Shown here: piece after piece, positions 8,255-16,722 of the stretch | How the letters are laid out: every line of letters starts with the position of its first letter | Numbering within the stretch: the first letter of the stretch is position 1 | Virus record (IMG/VR): IMGVR_UViG_3300025106_000001 | Location: 39,798 to 103,797 of that record | Length of the DNA: 64,000 bases | Source of the DNA: a virus | Direction: 5' to 3' (one strand) | Program-made: the position numbers and the translations under genes | The notes under the pieces: model-generated | What the model was told of the DNA's origin: nothing | Seen by the model: only the letters and a program-made list of their open reading frames with translations | Databases searched by the model: none

Positions 8255-8311
8255 AAACTGATTTTATTCACACCTCCTTACGAATATATAATATATGAAT
8301 AAAATCAGTTT
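8255..8311 (-). repeat. 16-bp inverted repeat enclosing promoter and Shine-Dalgarno
   Basis: Arms AAACTGATTTTATTCA (8255-8270) and its exact complement (8296-8311) flank a 25-base loop. On the minus strand the loop holds TATATTAT and then AAGGAGG. A TTTTATTTTATATT run follows, so the RNA form also looks like the terminator of the gene at 8317-8571. Confidence 0.75.
8288..8295 (-). promoter_or_regulatory. TATATTAT-class promoter for RNA polymerase beta N-half
   Basis: Octamer on the minus strand, 81 bases before the chosen start, giving an untranslated leader of some 70 bases that begins inside the inverted repeat loop. Confidence 0.5.
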
Positions 8312-8316
8312 AGAGT

Positions 8317-8571
8317 TTACTCCGTTGGGACTGTTGCAATTGCAATAACCTTATATCCAGAATCTAATAGAGCTTCATTTAATGGTACAACCTTTATATC
8401 TTTATATTCAAACATCCCGTAAGATGTTGCCATTATTTCAAAGAAAGCTTGTGCAGATTCTTTAGATTTCTGAGCTGTATGGTATACTTCTTTAGTGCCA
8501 TCTTTAAATGTCACATAACCAATAAACACCTCACAAGGTTCTGTAAGGTGCTTTCCATCTAACATATCCAT
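8317..8571 (-). CDS. Hypothetical protein, 84 aa
   Basis: Small beta-rich protein beginning MDMLDGKHLTEPCEVFIGYV, preceded by GGGGGGCTGG. It follows the gene at 8583-9083 by 11 bases and shares its operon. No family recognised. Confidence 0.65.
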   Translation of the reverse strand: MDMLDGKHLTEPCEVFIGYVTFKDGTKEVYHTAQKSKESAQAFFEIMATSYGMFEYKDIKVVPLNEALLDSGYKVIAIATVPTE

Positions 8572-8582
8572 ATCCAGCCCCC

Positions 8583-9083
8583 CTACATCATTCTACTTTT
8601 AAAATAAGTTACAACATCAGAACGAAGAGGAATATTATCTATATACATCTCAAGCTTCATGTCTTCGGCTGAGAAAGCTTTGTAAAAATATCTCAGCTTC
8701 TCATTTATCTGCATCTTAAGAGATGTAAATGTTTCAATCCTTGTCTTTAGAGCAAGTCCTCTATCAAGTTCTGTCAAATAATTACCCAGCTCAGTATCAT
8801 TACGGAGCGTTACAGTATGGATAATCTTCTCAATTACTTGCTCACCAGCAAATTCGCTAACTAAGCAAATTATATAATCAATACCATCTTTTTGTAAATT
8901 ACTGAATTCAACCTCTAATGTATTAATATGGTCTACTCTTACTTCAGCAATAAATCTCAACTGGTTTTGTTCTGTAGGACAGTGTTTAGACCCAATAAAT
9001 TTTCCTCGTACTCCCTTGAAAGGACCTTCTTTTACAGTCACTTCCTCAAGTTCGTTAAACCTAACACCATTGTAAGTAAACAT
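8583..9083 (-). CDS. Hypothetical protein with KOW-like N-terminus
   Basis: 166 aa. The first 45 residues (FNELEEVTVKEGPFKGVRGKFIG) resemble the KOW motif found in NusG and ribosomal proteins: a 'v.v..GpfkG..G.v' strand-turn-strand. The rest is alpha/beta without a known signature. If the KOW reading is right, an RNA- or polymerase-associated role would fit its position next to the RNA polymerase gene, but this is weak. AGGAGAGGGGG precedes the ATG. Confidence 0.65.
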   Translation of the reverse strand: MFTYNGVRFNELEEVTVKEGPFKGVRGKFIGSKHCPTEQNQLRFIAEVRVDHINTLEVEFSNLQKDGIDYIICLVSEFAGEQVIEKIIHTVTLRNDTELGNYLTELDRGLALKTRIETFTSLKMQINEKLRYFYKAFSAEDMKLEMYIDNIPLRSDVVTYFKSRMM

Positions 9084-9138
9084 AGTTTTTACCCCCTCTC
9101 CTAATAGAAAAAAATGTTTAACTGAATATATAAATTAT

Positions 9139-9162
9139 ATCGGATGGGAAACCCCATCCGAT
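9139..9162 (-). terminator. Hairpin terminator fused to TA-rich promoter
   Basis: Ten-pair stem ATCGGATGGG, four-base loop. On the minus strand it runs straight into ATAATTTATATATTCAG, a near-match to the TATATTAT motif, which may start the 9083 unit. Confidence 0.65.
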
Positions 9163-9174
9163 ATTATGATTCTA

Positions 9175-9528
9175 TTAATCCTCTTCAGTCTCACCATCAT
9201 CCTTAACAAGAAGCTTGAACTCTTGACCAGGTCTAAGATATGGATCGAAGTTTCCTTCTTTCTCTGCATCATCGTTCTCTCTATAGCTGATACCCATATC
9301 GAAAAGCTGCATTACGTTAATCTCAATGTTGTTTCCAACTGATTTGTTCTCATTGAGGTGCTCTATCAGGCAACGTAAGAAAGCATATCCGATTGTTGGG
9401 ATTGCTGCTGGATGAGTGATAACTATGTTATTTTCTTCTTCTAGGTACTTCTGAGCTTTCTCAGCTACCTTCATTATTTCCTTTTCATTTTCTCTGATTT
9501 CAATAAGTCTTGCATTTTCCTTTGACAT
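9175..9528 (-). CDS. Early protein with strong leader, 117 aa
   Basis: A helical N-terminus (ARLIEIRENEKEIMKVAEKAQ) is followed by an alpha/beta middle and an acidic end (DDGETEED). No family recognised. Its leader, with ATTATATTATTAGGAGG merging promoter and ribosome site, is nearly identical to those of the genes at 19133-19996 and 34261-34740. Its codons also seem less AT-biased than its neighbours, which together suggest high early expression. Confidence 0.75.
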   Translation of the reverse strand: MSKENARLIEIRENEKEIMKVAEKAQKYLEEENNIVITHPAAIPTIGYAFLRCLIEHLNENKSVGNNIEINVMQLFDMGISYRENDDAEKEGNFDPYLRPGQEFKLLVKDDGETEED

Positions 9529-9544
9529 AATTGTCTACCTCCTA

Positions 9545-9552
9545 ATAATATA
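9545..9552 (-). promoter_or_regulatory. TATATTAT promoter fused to ribosome site
   Basis: TATATTATTAGGAGG: the octamer ends two bases before AGGAGG and 17 bases before the ATG. The transcript would have an extremely short leader, or the true start point lies further upstream. Confidence 0.5.
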
Positions 9553-9608
9553 ATTATAATTTATTTTTGCCTTCATTGATATGTTATCCAGTGAATAATT
9601 TTTTATTA

Positions 9609-11693
9609 TTACTGGTTATAACCGAACATCTTATAAGCCTCGTCAATTGTGACGATTTCCTTATTAGCTTTTTGAGCCTTAGTTATTTTACTTGATTCAG
9701 TATTTCTGTCTGGAATGATTAACAAATCAACTTCATTGTTATAGCTTTCCATTATTAAGACATCTTTACTTTCAAGATACTTTGCAAATTCTTTATCCCT
9801 CACTTTTGTGAAGTACACTTTGATTGTATATCTTCGTTCATCCCTCCTAATTTTTAACTCGGAACGTAGAAATGTAATTAAATCTTTATTAAGGTTTACA
9901 CCTTCTATAATTTTATTAGCTGTCTTCTTCTTTATACCTCCTATCGCAGTAAGCTTTTCAGCCTTGTCATTAATACATATCTGTATTAACTCATCTAGAT
10001 AATATATATTTGAAATCTTTTTAAACATTTTGCGACCGATATCTGGGATACCTAATGACCCCATAAATTCATAGTCATATACATCTCTTCTCGAATCTAC
10101 ACCTGCAATAATCTTATTGAAAGATGTTTCACCGAATCCGTCCATCATAACAATAGACCTCTTATGTTTTTCCAGTTTATATAAGTCTTCGATAGACTTT
10201 AAATAACCTGCCTTGAATAGGGTTGTTATTATACCAATAGATATATTAGCGATTCTCATCTTTTCTACATAATTAAGAATCTTACCTATAGCTCTAGATT
10301 CACAATTTAGATTAACACATTTTAACACAGGGTCTTTCTTTAACTCCTCATGACAAAATGGACATTCTTTAGGAGTTTCAAATTTCTTTCCAATCCCAGG
10401 TTTACATGTTTCATCTTTTGTCAGATAAGGTATAATATCATATTTTACAATTACCTCATCTCCAACTCTGAATTCAAAGCTTTCAAATCTATCAATAGAA
10501 CCTAAGCTAATACTTTTGATTGTATTACCTTTAATTTTAACAGGTTCTATTTTAGCAACAGGGGTAACCCCTCCAAGGATACCTACTGAGAAGTCTATAT
10601 CCTTTAATATGGTTTTCTTCTGCTCTGGTGGAAACTTAAATGCAACCTCATATTTATTAATTGCACCATCTCGTCCTAACACAGTATGAAGATTTGTATT
10701 CTTAAATCTTAAAACTATACCGTCTATAGGTACACCATATTCTGTTTCCATCTTTTTCTTTATACCATTAAAGGTTTCTCTCATATGGTCTTCATCATTA
10801 AGATTTATTAGACTCCATGGATATTGTTGAAACATTGATGGTGCCACTATTATTTGCTTAGTATCATAATTCTGAATCTGTAATGGAACTACAGTCAGAT
10901 ATTTTAGATACTTCCTATCAAGTTCCTTTGAATTCAATATGGACGATACTGCACTTCTTGGACTCTTAAAGTCACCTTCCTTAGAACAGAGTTCATTATA
11001 ATTATCTTCTGACATTACAACCTCTGTCTTTATTCCATAAGGTGAATTCCATCCTTCAATCATACTGAATTTAGTTCCCTTAAATAATTTAGTGGTATCA
11101 ACAGCTTCGTTCTTATCTGTATCTCCCCTCGACAATACTTTCTCGACTAATCCAGTATTATCACACTCAAATATTTCAGATAAACCATCAAATTTAGGAA
11201 ATGCATACATTTGACATTCATCATCGGTTAAAGGTCGCCCCAGTTTATTTTCTACTGCTTTTCTCCATTCTGGGATTGACTTTCTTTTATCTTTACCCTT
11301 ATCTTCGAGGGTAATAAAATGAACCTTATCTAAGGTTCCTCTTAAATCAGGATACTTATGATTAGATATATTTCTATCTGAAGCATTAAAGGAACCTACT
11401 ATTTCTTCACCAGTAAATGTCCTATTTATTTCATATATCTTATCATAATCTTCATCCGTCACAGGAGATATCTCCCCACTATTATTATATATTGCTTGGA
11501 GTATCCATATGATTTGTTGTATGATAACAGAATCTTGTTCATCATACTCTTCAGCCACGTTAATATAATAATTAACTAAACTATTTATTTTCATGGCATT
11601 TAACATTTCTATTGCTTTAGCATAATCATCTTTCTCTTCAATAGTTAGATATATCGTGGACAATGCTCCAATTAGCATGTCTTTATCCATCAT
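9609..11693 (-). CDS. ligA: NAD-dependent DNA ligase
   Basis: 694 aa, the usual LigA length. Domains in order: a divergent helical N-terminus; the nucleotidyltransferase domain with FPKFDGLSEIFE, where Lys167 of the KxDG motif would be adenylated; SRGDTDKNE and FKSPRSAVSSIL, matching LigA 'GDG..GEdVT' and 'NPRNaAAGsLr'; an OB fold from AFKFPPEQKKT; a four-cysteine zinc finger (CPFCHEE, then CVNLNCES); helix-hairpin-helix repeats; and a C-terminal BRCT-like end. It seals nicks in phage DNA replication and repair using NAD. It has its own TATATTAT promoter and lies among other replication genes. The divergence (KFDG, RSAVSS) is typical of phage ligases. Confidence 0.9.
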   Translation of the reverse strand: MMDKDMLIGALSTIYLTIEEKDDYAKAIEMLNAMKINSLVNYYINVAEEYDEQDSVIIQQIIWILQAIYNNSGEISPVTDEDYDKIYEINRTFTGEEIVGSFNASDRNISNHKYPDLRGTLDKVHFITLEDKGKDKRKSIPEWRKAVENKLGRPLTDDECQMYAFPKFDGLSEIFECDNTGLVEKVLSRGDTDKNEAVDTTKLFKGTKFSMIEGWNSPYGIKTEVVMSEDNYNELCSKEGDFKSPRSAVSSILNSKELDRKYLKYLTVVPLQIQNYDTKQIIVAPSMFQQYPWSLINLNDEDHMRETFNGIKKKMETEYGVPIDGIVLRFKNTNLHTVLGRDGAINKYEVAFKFPPEQKKTILKDIDFSVGILGGVTPVAKIEPVKIKGNTIKSISLGSIDRFESFEFRVGDEVIVKYDIIPYLTKDETCKPGIGKKFETPKECPFCHEELKKDPVLKCVNLNCESRAIGKILNYVEKMRIANISIGIITTLFKAGYLKSIEDLYKLEKHKRSIVMMDGFGETSFNKIIAGVDSRRDVYDYEFMGSLGIPDIGRKMFKKISNIYYLDELIQICINDKAEKLTAIGGIKKKTANKIIEGVNLNKDLITFLRSELKIRRDERRYTIKVYFTKVRDKEFAKYLESKDVLIMESYNNEVDLLIIPDRNTESSKITKAQKANKEIVTIDEAYKMFGYNQ

Positions 11694-11726
11694 TTACCTC
11701 ACCTCCATTGTTATGTTTACAAGAGA

Positions 11727-11734
11727 ATAATATA
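11727..11734 (-). promoter_or_regulatory. TATATTAT-class promoter for DNA ligase
   Basis: Octamer 34 bases before the ligase start, directly continuing from the T-rich side of the terminator at 11736-11766. Confidence 0.5.
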
Positions 11735-11735
11735 T

Positions 11736-11766
11736 AAATCAGGAAGGGATTGACCCTTCCTGATTT
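11736..11766 (-). terminator. Terminator of exonuclease gene
   Basis: Perfect 13-pair stem (AAATCAGGAAGGG) with a five-base loop. Its 3' arm runs into the ligase promoter, so ending one unit and starting the next share the same bases. Confidence 0.75.
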
Positions 11767-12403
11767 AGAAATCAAATTTTAATGCTCTATCTGCGAAGTC
11801 ATATTTCTTTTGAAGTCTTGCTAATGTAAGCAATTGAATCTTTGCATCCCATAATGCATTATGCTGATTAGTAGCTCTGTTCACTTCAGGGATAGCAACA
11901 TAACCTTCTCTGTTCAAATCTGGGTTTACTGAACACATCCTCATTGCAGTAGCAAGGTCAAATGGAATGTAGTATATATTTGCTGGAATATCAAATGCTG
12001 TAGTACCAAACAAGTCGCAGAATACAACCCAGTCATACGCATAAACATCGCACCATATTTCAACAAAATCAAACTGTGCAAACCATTCTCTGAGACTTTG
12101 AGCAATCACCGAAGATTTGTCGCACATGTATATGTGGAACGGAAGATTTTCTTCGTTTACCACAGGCTCCTCTTGAACGACAATTTCCCCTTCTCCATTC
12201 AATGGTGATGCTTGAACACCTTGGTATTTTAACTTGCTTATAACGTTATCCTTTAACCATTGGTCAACAAGTATCGGTTCATAATCTGTAGCTTCAGCGT
12301 AGAATTCTCTACCATCTTCTGAAACTAATCCTATAGACACAAGGCTAGTGTCCTTTCTTAATCCTGTGAACTCTAAGCCCATAAATATTTTTGTTCTCTT
12401 CAT
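11765..12403 (-). CDS. DnaQ-fold 3'-5' exonuclease-like protein, one acid missing
   Basis: 212 aa. The RNase-H-like DEDDh fold is visible: the N-terminal strand IFMGLEFTGL with ISIGLVSEDGREFYAE, the middle WCDVYAYDWVVFCDLFG, and the C-terminal QHNALWDAKIQLLTL (His and Asp of ExoIII). The layout resembles Rv2179c-like 3' exoribonucleases. The first catalytic aspartate (DxE) is glycine here (GLE, residues 9-11), a one-base change from GAC to GGC, so activity may be lost or altered. Residues 70-95 form a small insertion. It carries both an early and a late promoter motif. Confidence 0.75.
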   Translation of the reverse strand: MKRTKIFMGLEFTGLRKDTSLVSIGLVSEDGREFYAEATDYEPILVDQWLKDNVISKLKYQGVQASPLNGEGEIVVQEEPVVNEENLPFHIYMCDKSSVIAQSLREWFAQFDFVEIWCDVYAYDWVVFCDLFGTTAFDIPANIYYIPFDLATAMRMCSVNPDLNREGYVAIPEVNRATNQHNALWDAKIQLLTLARLQKKYDFADRALKFDF

Positions 12404-12429
12404 GATAAAATTACCACCTTTCGATTTAT

Positions 12430-12441
12430 TATTACTTTGTT
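12430..12441 (-). promoter_or_regulatory. AACA-N6-TA late-class promoter for 11765-12403
   Basis: AACAAAGTAATA on the minus strand, 27 bases before the start codon and directly adjoining a TATATTAT motif. Confidence 0.4.
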
Positions 12442-12449
12442 ATAATATA
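12442..12449 (-). promoter_or_regulatory. TATATTAT-class promoter for 11765-12403
   Basis: Octamer 39 bases before the start. With the AACA motif beside it, the gene may be expressed throughout infection. Confidence 0.5.
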
Positions 12450-12476
12450 TAAGTATAATACGAATTAAAGGAAAAA

Positions 12477-12504
12477 AATAAGGGCATGAAGATTTGCCCT
12501 TATT
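12477..12504 (-). terminator. Intrinsic terminator after 12518-13648
   Basis: Ten-pair stem AATAAGGGCA, then a T-rich run on the minus strand. Confidence 0.75.
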
Positions 12505-12517
12505 TTTATTTTATAAA

Positions 12518-13648
12518 TTAACCGAATAATGCTCTTCTCTTAGCCATCCCTTCAAGTTTAGTTTTTACACTTGGAAAATGTATATGGCTATAGTCTTCCG
12601 TCTTTTTAGTAACTATTTCTTCCTTCTTCTTGAAAGGAATAACATTACCCGAAACTACTATATCAGTACCTGTAACATCAGATTCATAAACTGCATAATC
12701 ATATAGCCCTTCAGCAGTACATACTATGTACTGTGCTATTTGATGCTTTTCAACATTGGACTTACTAGCAAACGCCATGATTACACCAATCAAACCGAAT
12801 AATCTCATATCCATTTCTTCTATAAGATCATCCAGATCAAGGCTCTTCTTTTCTTTGATTATATTAACAAGCTTTGTAAAAGATTCTGATTCCTTTTCTT
12901 GTAGCATCTTAAGTTTCTTAACAAACTCAACTACTATCCCAGATTTCTTTTCACCAGCTTCAGCCCCGTCTTTAGTTTCGTATTCAACACCTTCAATTGT
13001 TTTCCAATTTTCATCTTTGTTGCTTTCTTTGTTCCCATCTTTGTCTCCGATTGAGACTTCTATAGTCTCATTTAGGTCAACTGCTTTCTTATATTTGAAT
13101 ATGAAGGCTTTGCCGTTATATTTCTTAGGTGATGTCTTTTCAGATTTATTTTCTTCACCTTTAGTTCCAGTTTGCTCGGTTTTCATAGCTTCTTCCCCAC
13201 TTTCACTTTTAAAGTATTCTTCAATATTTTTTGGAGTTGTGTCTTCGCCAGTTTTCTTAATATAATTTTCCATGTTTTCGTCTTCTCCTTTATTTTTGTC
13301 AGTTTCCAACTCTTCGTTATCTCCTTCAGAAGAATTATAAGTCTTACCAGCCATTATGTCTCCAATGATCCTGTCAACAGTTTCATTCATATCTGAAGAT
13401 TTTTCAAAAAGTTGTTTATCATCTTCATTGGAGTTATTGACAAACACTTGTAAGGCAGCGGTGATATCTGGCTCGTCCCAAATTTTCTTCTTTTCATAAT
13501 CATTCAATCTGGAATATGCCTTACCTGATTTAAGCAACTGGAATACATTTCTCAATGTTGCTGTTGGATGTTCTGCACGGATTTTCTCGATTAGCTCAAC
13601 TACCTCTATAACTCTTGTTGGTCTGATTTGGTTTACTTTCTTATTCAT
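12518..13648 (-). CDS. Hypothetical protein with acidic low-complexity centre
   Basis: 376 aa in three parts. Residues 1-105 form a helical domain (IRPTRVIEVVELIEKI). Residues 105-225 are highly charged and low-complexity (KNKGEDENME, KTEQTGTKGEENKSEKTS) and are probably disordered. Residues 230-376 form a second helical domain. No family recognised. The gene follows the membrane-protein gene by about 20 bases. A two-domain protein joined by a flexible linker suggests a scaffold or adaptor, but this is speculation. Confidence 0.7.
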   Translation of the reverse strand: MNKKVNQIRPTRVIEVVELIEKIRAEHPTATLRNVFQLLKSGKAYSRLNDYEKKKIWDEPDITAALQVFVNNSNEDDKQLFEKSSDMNETVDRIIGDIMAGKTYNSSEGDNEELETDKNKGEDENMENYIKKTGEDTTPKNIEEYFKSESGEEAMKTEQTGTKGEENKSEKTSPKKYNGKAFIFKYKKAVDLNETIEVSIGDKDGNKESNKDENWKTIEGVEYETKDGAEAGEKKSGIVVEFVKKLKMLQEKESESFTKLVNIIKEKKSLDLDDLIEEMDMRLFGLIGVIMAFASKSNVEKHQIAQYIVCTAEGLYDYAVYESDVTGTDIVVSGNVIPFKKKEEIVTKKTEDYSHIHFPSVKTKLEGMAKRRALFG

Positions 13649-13668
13649 TTAATTTCCCACCCTTTCAA

Positions 13669-14226
13669 TTAATAACTAAATATGAATTTTAATACTTGAG
13701 GATTCTCTTCCATAAACTCTGAAGTGTCCTCTACTTGTGCAAGTCTGTTTAATCTTTCGACAACTTCCATTTCAATTCTTCTGTTGCCAGTTGAAATCAT
13801 CCTGAGAACTTCTTGTTTGATTGACTCCGTATCAATCCTTTCATAATGTATTAAGTTCTCCTTTTCAACCCTAGATAATGCAGGAACATACAAATCCTCA
13901 TCATTATCAAACTTATTGACATTATCTATCACCTTAACAGGTGTGATTTGAGCGTATTCACCATCTTCCCTTCTGTAATGAGTTAGGTTAATTACTCGAC
14001 CTCCTTTTGAGTCATCGTCCTCATCTTCCTCATTTATACCAGGTTCGGTTCCAACACATAAAAATTCTTTTGCTAGAACAATGATTGCCACAACAACTAT
14101 TGTAGTTATTATAGCTACAACCTTTACCTCCTCACCGTTGTTAAAACAGCTAACGATTTTATTTGCCACCTCAACTCCTACCACGCAGATAATAATTAAT
14201 ACTATTAAGTTTACTATACTTTTCAT
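13669..14226 (-). CDS. Membrane protein with two N-terminal helices
   Basis: 185 aa from the ATG at 14226 (GGGAGGAATAGAA before it). Two hydrophobic stretches, about residues 4-22 and 36-56, are separated by a short charged loop; a very acidic segment (EEDEDDDSKGG) and a soluble C-terminal domain follow. Likely sits in the host inner membrane with the C-terminal domain in the cytoplasm. Its early promoter argues against a lysis role. Function unknown. Confidence 0.7.
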   Translation of the reverse strand: MKSIVNLIVLIIICVVGVEVANKIVSCFNNGEEVKVVAIITTIVVVAIIVLAKEFLCVGTEPGINEEDEDDDSKGGRVINLTHYRREDGEYAQITPVKVIDNVNKFDNDEDLYVPALSRVEKENLIHYERIDTESIKQEVLRMISTGNRRIEMEVVERLNRLAQVEDTSEFMEENPQVLKFIFSY

Positions 14227-14290
14227 TTCTATTCCTCCCATAGAATATATTCAATACACATAATCCCATATCTTATGTATATCTACAATA

Positions 14291-14298
14291 ATAATATA
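14291..14298 (-). promoter_or_regulatory. TATATTAT-class promoter for 13669-14226
   Basis: Octamer within AATATATATTATTATTGTA on the minus strand, about 65 bases before the start. The downstream ATTGTA resembles the extension shared by the motifs at 21711, 25269 and 35835. Confidence 0.5.
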
Positions 14299-14350
14299 TA
14301 TTTGATAATCGAGTAAATACGGTTTTACGATTATTGAGTTTTGACAAAAA

Positions 14351-14380
14351 AATAAGGTATGGGAAACCCCATACCTTATT
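14351..14380 (-). terminator. Strong intrinsic terminator after RNA polymerase beta C-half
   Basis: A 13-pair stem (AATAAGGTATGGG) with a four-base loop, then seven Ts on the minus strand. Nearly the same stem recurs at 22749-22780. Confidence 0.85.
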
Positions 14381-14381
14381 C

Positions 14382-16676
14382 TTACATTTTTACATCTATT
14401 ACATACTTAGACTTTCTTAAATTGACATCATTGACTCTTTTATCGACAGCTTCCTCATATTCAGCCTTAGAGCCAACGAAATAGTTCTTTTCTCGGAAGT
14501 CAGTTTCAACGTCCATCCTAGTTTTTCTATCTTCAAACTCTCTCCTAGTGCATATAAAGGTTTTATCCCCATAATTATATTCCTCCATACTACCTAGGAA
14601 TATATCTATGAAATACTTATCCTCTTCAAAGTCTATTTTCAGACCCATTGCTTTAAGATAAGCTTGAAGAATCTCAACATTTCTATTCTTAAACTCTGGT
14701 GAATATTTAAATTCCTTTACTTCCTTAATATTTGTTGTTAATCTTTCTCCTAGGTCTCGTCTTCCTATAACTGATGACCTATAGAATAAGTGGATCTTAG
14801 CTATTTCTTCGGTTTCAACACCAATTGCAGTATTGAGATTTTCATCAATACCTATTCTTATAGGTGTTCTTGAATAAAGCTCCTGATGATTTTTAGCCTT
14901 ATTAGATTTCTCTGGAACGCCTCTCTTACTAAGAGAACCTGTTGCTCTTACCGAGAAACCTTTCTTTGATGTTTGTTTTAATTTTATAACGTACATATCC
15001 CCGACTATTAACTGTTTCAACATCTTTATCTTTCTACCAAACCTATTGACATAAACATCATATGGTTTAATCCATGTGAATTCTTTATAAATGTCGTTAA
15101 GTCTATCGAATAGACTCCTGTCTTCCCATAGTGGCGGGATATGAACAAATATTCCTCTTTCTATAATATCTTCAAAGAAATCTTCTTTGTCGACTTTAGC
15201 CAATCTCTTATAGTAATCATGCAGACTATCAGCCTGCTTGTCATTGAAGTAATTAATTATCTTAAATAATAATTTTTCCTTCTCTTTCAAATCATTCATA
15301 ATCTTCAGTCTTTCCCTTACTCTGTTACAAATAAAGTTAATTGACTGCTCCATTAACTGGAATGAATTTGTTCTGTTTATAACGCCGAGAGTATTGAATA
15401 TGATATCAACTCTTTCCCCAGTTTCCAAGAACGGCATTTCCTCGTCTGGAAGTATTTCAGATACTACTCCCTTATTTCCATATCGTCCTGTAATCTTCTG
15501 TCCCACTGAAAGTTCAACATCTCTCTCGATTAAGAATTCAATAATCATATTACTGAATACTGAATTATCTTCTTCTTTCCATTTATACTTTTCATCGAGA
15601 ATGTTCTTAGCTTTCTTATAGTAGAAGTTAACTTCACTGGAATACTTTGAGCCAGAGTCTATTATCTTTTTACATCTCTCATAAACCTTGATGTAGAATT
15701 CTCTCTGCATTTTAATATATTTTAATAATTGCCTATTAAAGCTATTGTCTTCTATCTCTTCTATTGGTTTATTTGAATAGATATTTATGTCTACAATTCT
15801 ACCTTCACAGAATGATAGGCTGTCTGACATAAAATTGATTTTTCTTAGATTTGATTTCTTTACATCATATAAAAGCTGATTGTTGTGTATTCTTCGTTTA
15901 ACACAAACTATCTTATCCTTTATAAACTCATTAATATCTGGGAAGCACTTGTACTCTTCGTTTGTCCCATAATAATTACAGAATATATCGTTATCATTTA
16001 GGGACACTTTAACAGTTTCTACTTCCTTAGATTTCATAGACTTTGCAAATGACTTAGAACACTTTATTGCGTCCTCTATGGTGTCATTATCTAGCAGATA
16101 CATGAACTTGACATTCTTACCATAACAGTAATTCATGTCCTCATCATATGACGGTGTCTTGTATAACACCTCTCCTGCTCTTACTTCATCTCCTGGTTCC
16201 TTAGCATCCATTACTTCATTATTGTAAGGGAACCCGAACTTTTCTGTTAAGTCTTCAACTATACGTTTCTGAATAACATCATATTTATCATTCTCTTCAT
16301 CATATGTGAATAGAAGATATAGATGATTGTCCAATACTCCGTTGCCGAACTTAGCTATTTTATCAACTACCTTTAAATCTGTTTTCGCCCTATAATATCC
16401 AGTTGAGTATTTACCAACTATATTTTCATAGTTGGTAAACACCTTTGGAAACTCAGGGTTCAACAGGTTAACGAACTGCCTCAAATGTGATGTAAACATT
16501 ATATTTCTTGAAGCACTTATATATCCAGGGTTCGTTAGTAATGTCATACCGAATATATCATCTTTAAAATGGTACTTTTCCTCTTTTTCACATAAGGTCT
16601 CTTTCAACCTTATCGTTGTCGTATTAATATAGTCTTTTTCTTTTCTTAATTGTGGTTTCGGTTGAACATTTGACAT
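14382..16676 (-). CDS. Phage RNA polymerase beta subunit, C-terminal half
   Basis: 764 aa from the ATG at 16676 (GGAGACAGGCAA). Segments line up with RpoB in order. RNIMFTSHLRQFVNLLNPEFP near residue 60 matches 'ANRALMGsNMQRQAVPLL.PEaP'. GDEVRAGEVLYKT (about 163-175) follows. KITGRYGNKGVVSEILPDEE (about 394-413) matches the catalytic 'GDKMAGRHGNKGVvSkI.P.EDMP'. DIIFNTLGVINRTN matches 'DIVLNPLGVPSRMN'. IKLKQTSKKGFSVRATGSLS (about 580) matches the 'lkLnHlVddKihARsTG' clamp region. A final NVEILQAYLKAMGLKIDFE matches the RpoB end. With the N-half at 6536-8206 it rebuilds one beta subunit cut near the rifampicin region. It acts with beta-prime pieces not seen here. Confidence 0.88.
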   Translation of the reverse strand: MSNVQPKPQLRKEKDYINTTTIRLKETLCEKEEKYHFKDDIFGMTLLTNPGYISASRNIMFTSHLRQFVNLLNPEFPKVFTNYENIVGKYSTGYYRAKTDLKVVDKIAKFGNGVLDNHLYLLFTYDEENDKYDVIQKRIVEDLTEKFGFPYNNEVMDAKEPGDEVRAGEVLYKTPSYDEDMNYCYGKNVKFMYLLDNDTIEDAIKCSKSFAKSMKSKEVETVKVSLNDNDIFCNYYGTNEEYKCFPDINEFIKDKIVCVKRRIHNNQLLYDVKKSNLRKINFMSDSLSFCEGRIVDINIYSNKPIEEIEDNSFNRQLLKYIKMQREFYIKVYERCKKIIDSGSKYSSEVNFYYKKAKNILDEKYKWKEEDNSVFSNMIIEFLIERDVELSVGQKITGRYGNKGVVSEILPDEEMPFLETGERVDIIFNTLGVINRTNSFQLMEQSINFICNRVRERLKIMNDLKEKEKLLFKIINYFNDKQADSLHDYYKRLAKVDKEDFFEDIIERGIFVHIPPLWEDRSLFDRLNDIYKEFTWIKPYDVYVNRFGRKIKMLKQLIVGDMYVIKLKQTSKKGFSVRATGSLSKRGVPEKSNKAKNHQELYSRTPIRIGIDENLNTAIGVETEEIAKIHLFYRSSVIGRRDLGERLTTNIKEVKEFKYSPEFKNRNVEILQAYLKAMGLKIDFEEDKYFIDIFLGSMEEYNYGDKTFICTRREFEDRKTRMDVETDFREKNYFVGSKAEYEEAVDKRVNDVNLRKSKYVIDVKM

Positions 16677-16722
16677 TTGCCTGTCTCCTTTCATTATATA
16701 TTATTCTGTCTCTACCATACTA

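Noticed and set aside
8240-8278. A leader peptide starting at GTG right after AGGAGG upstream of RNA polymerase beta N-half.
   Set aside because: The GTG is one base from the ribosome site and the frame is only about nine codons; the inverted repeat explains the bases better.
12756-13265. A 169-codon plus-strand frame opposite the acidic protein gene.
   Set aside because: It is a shadow of the low-complexity Glu/Lys-rich minus-strand gene; no ribosome site or promoter, and the serine/phenylalanine-rich product is what the reverse of such codons gives.
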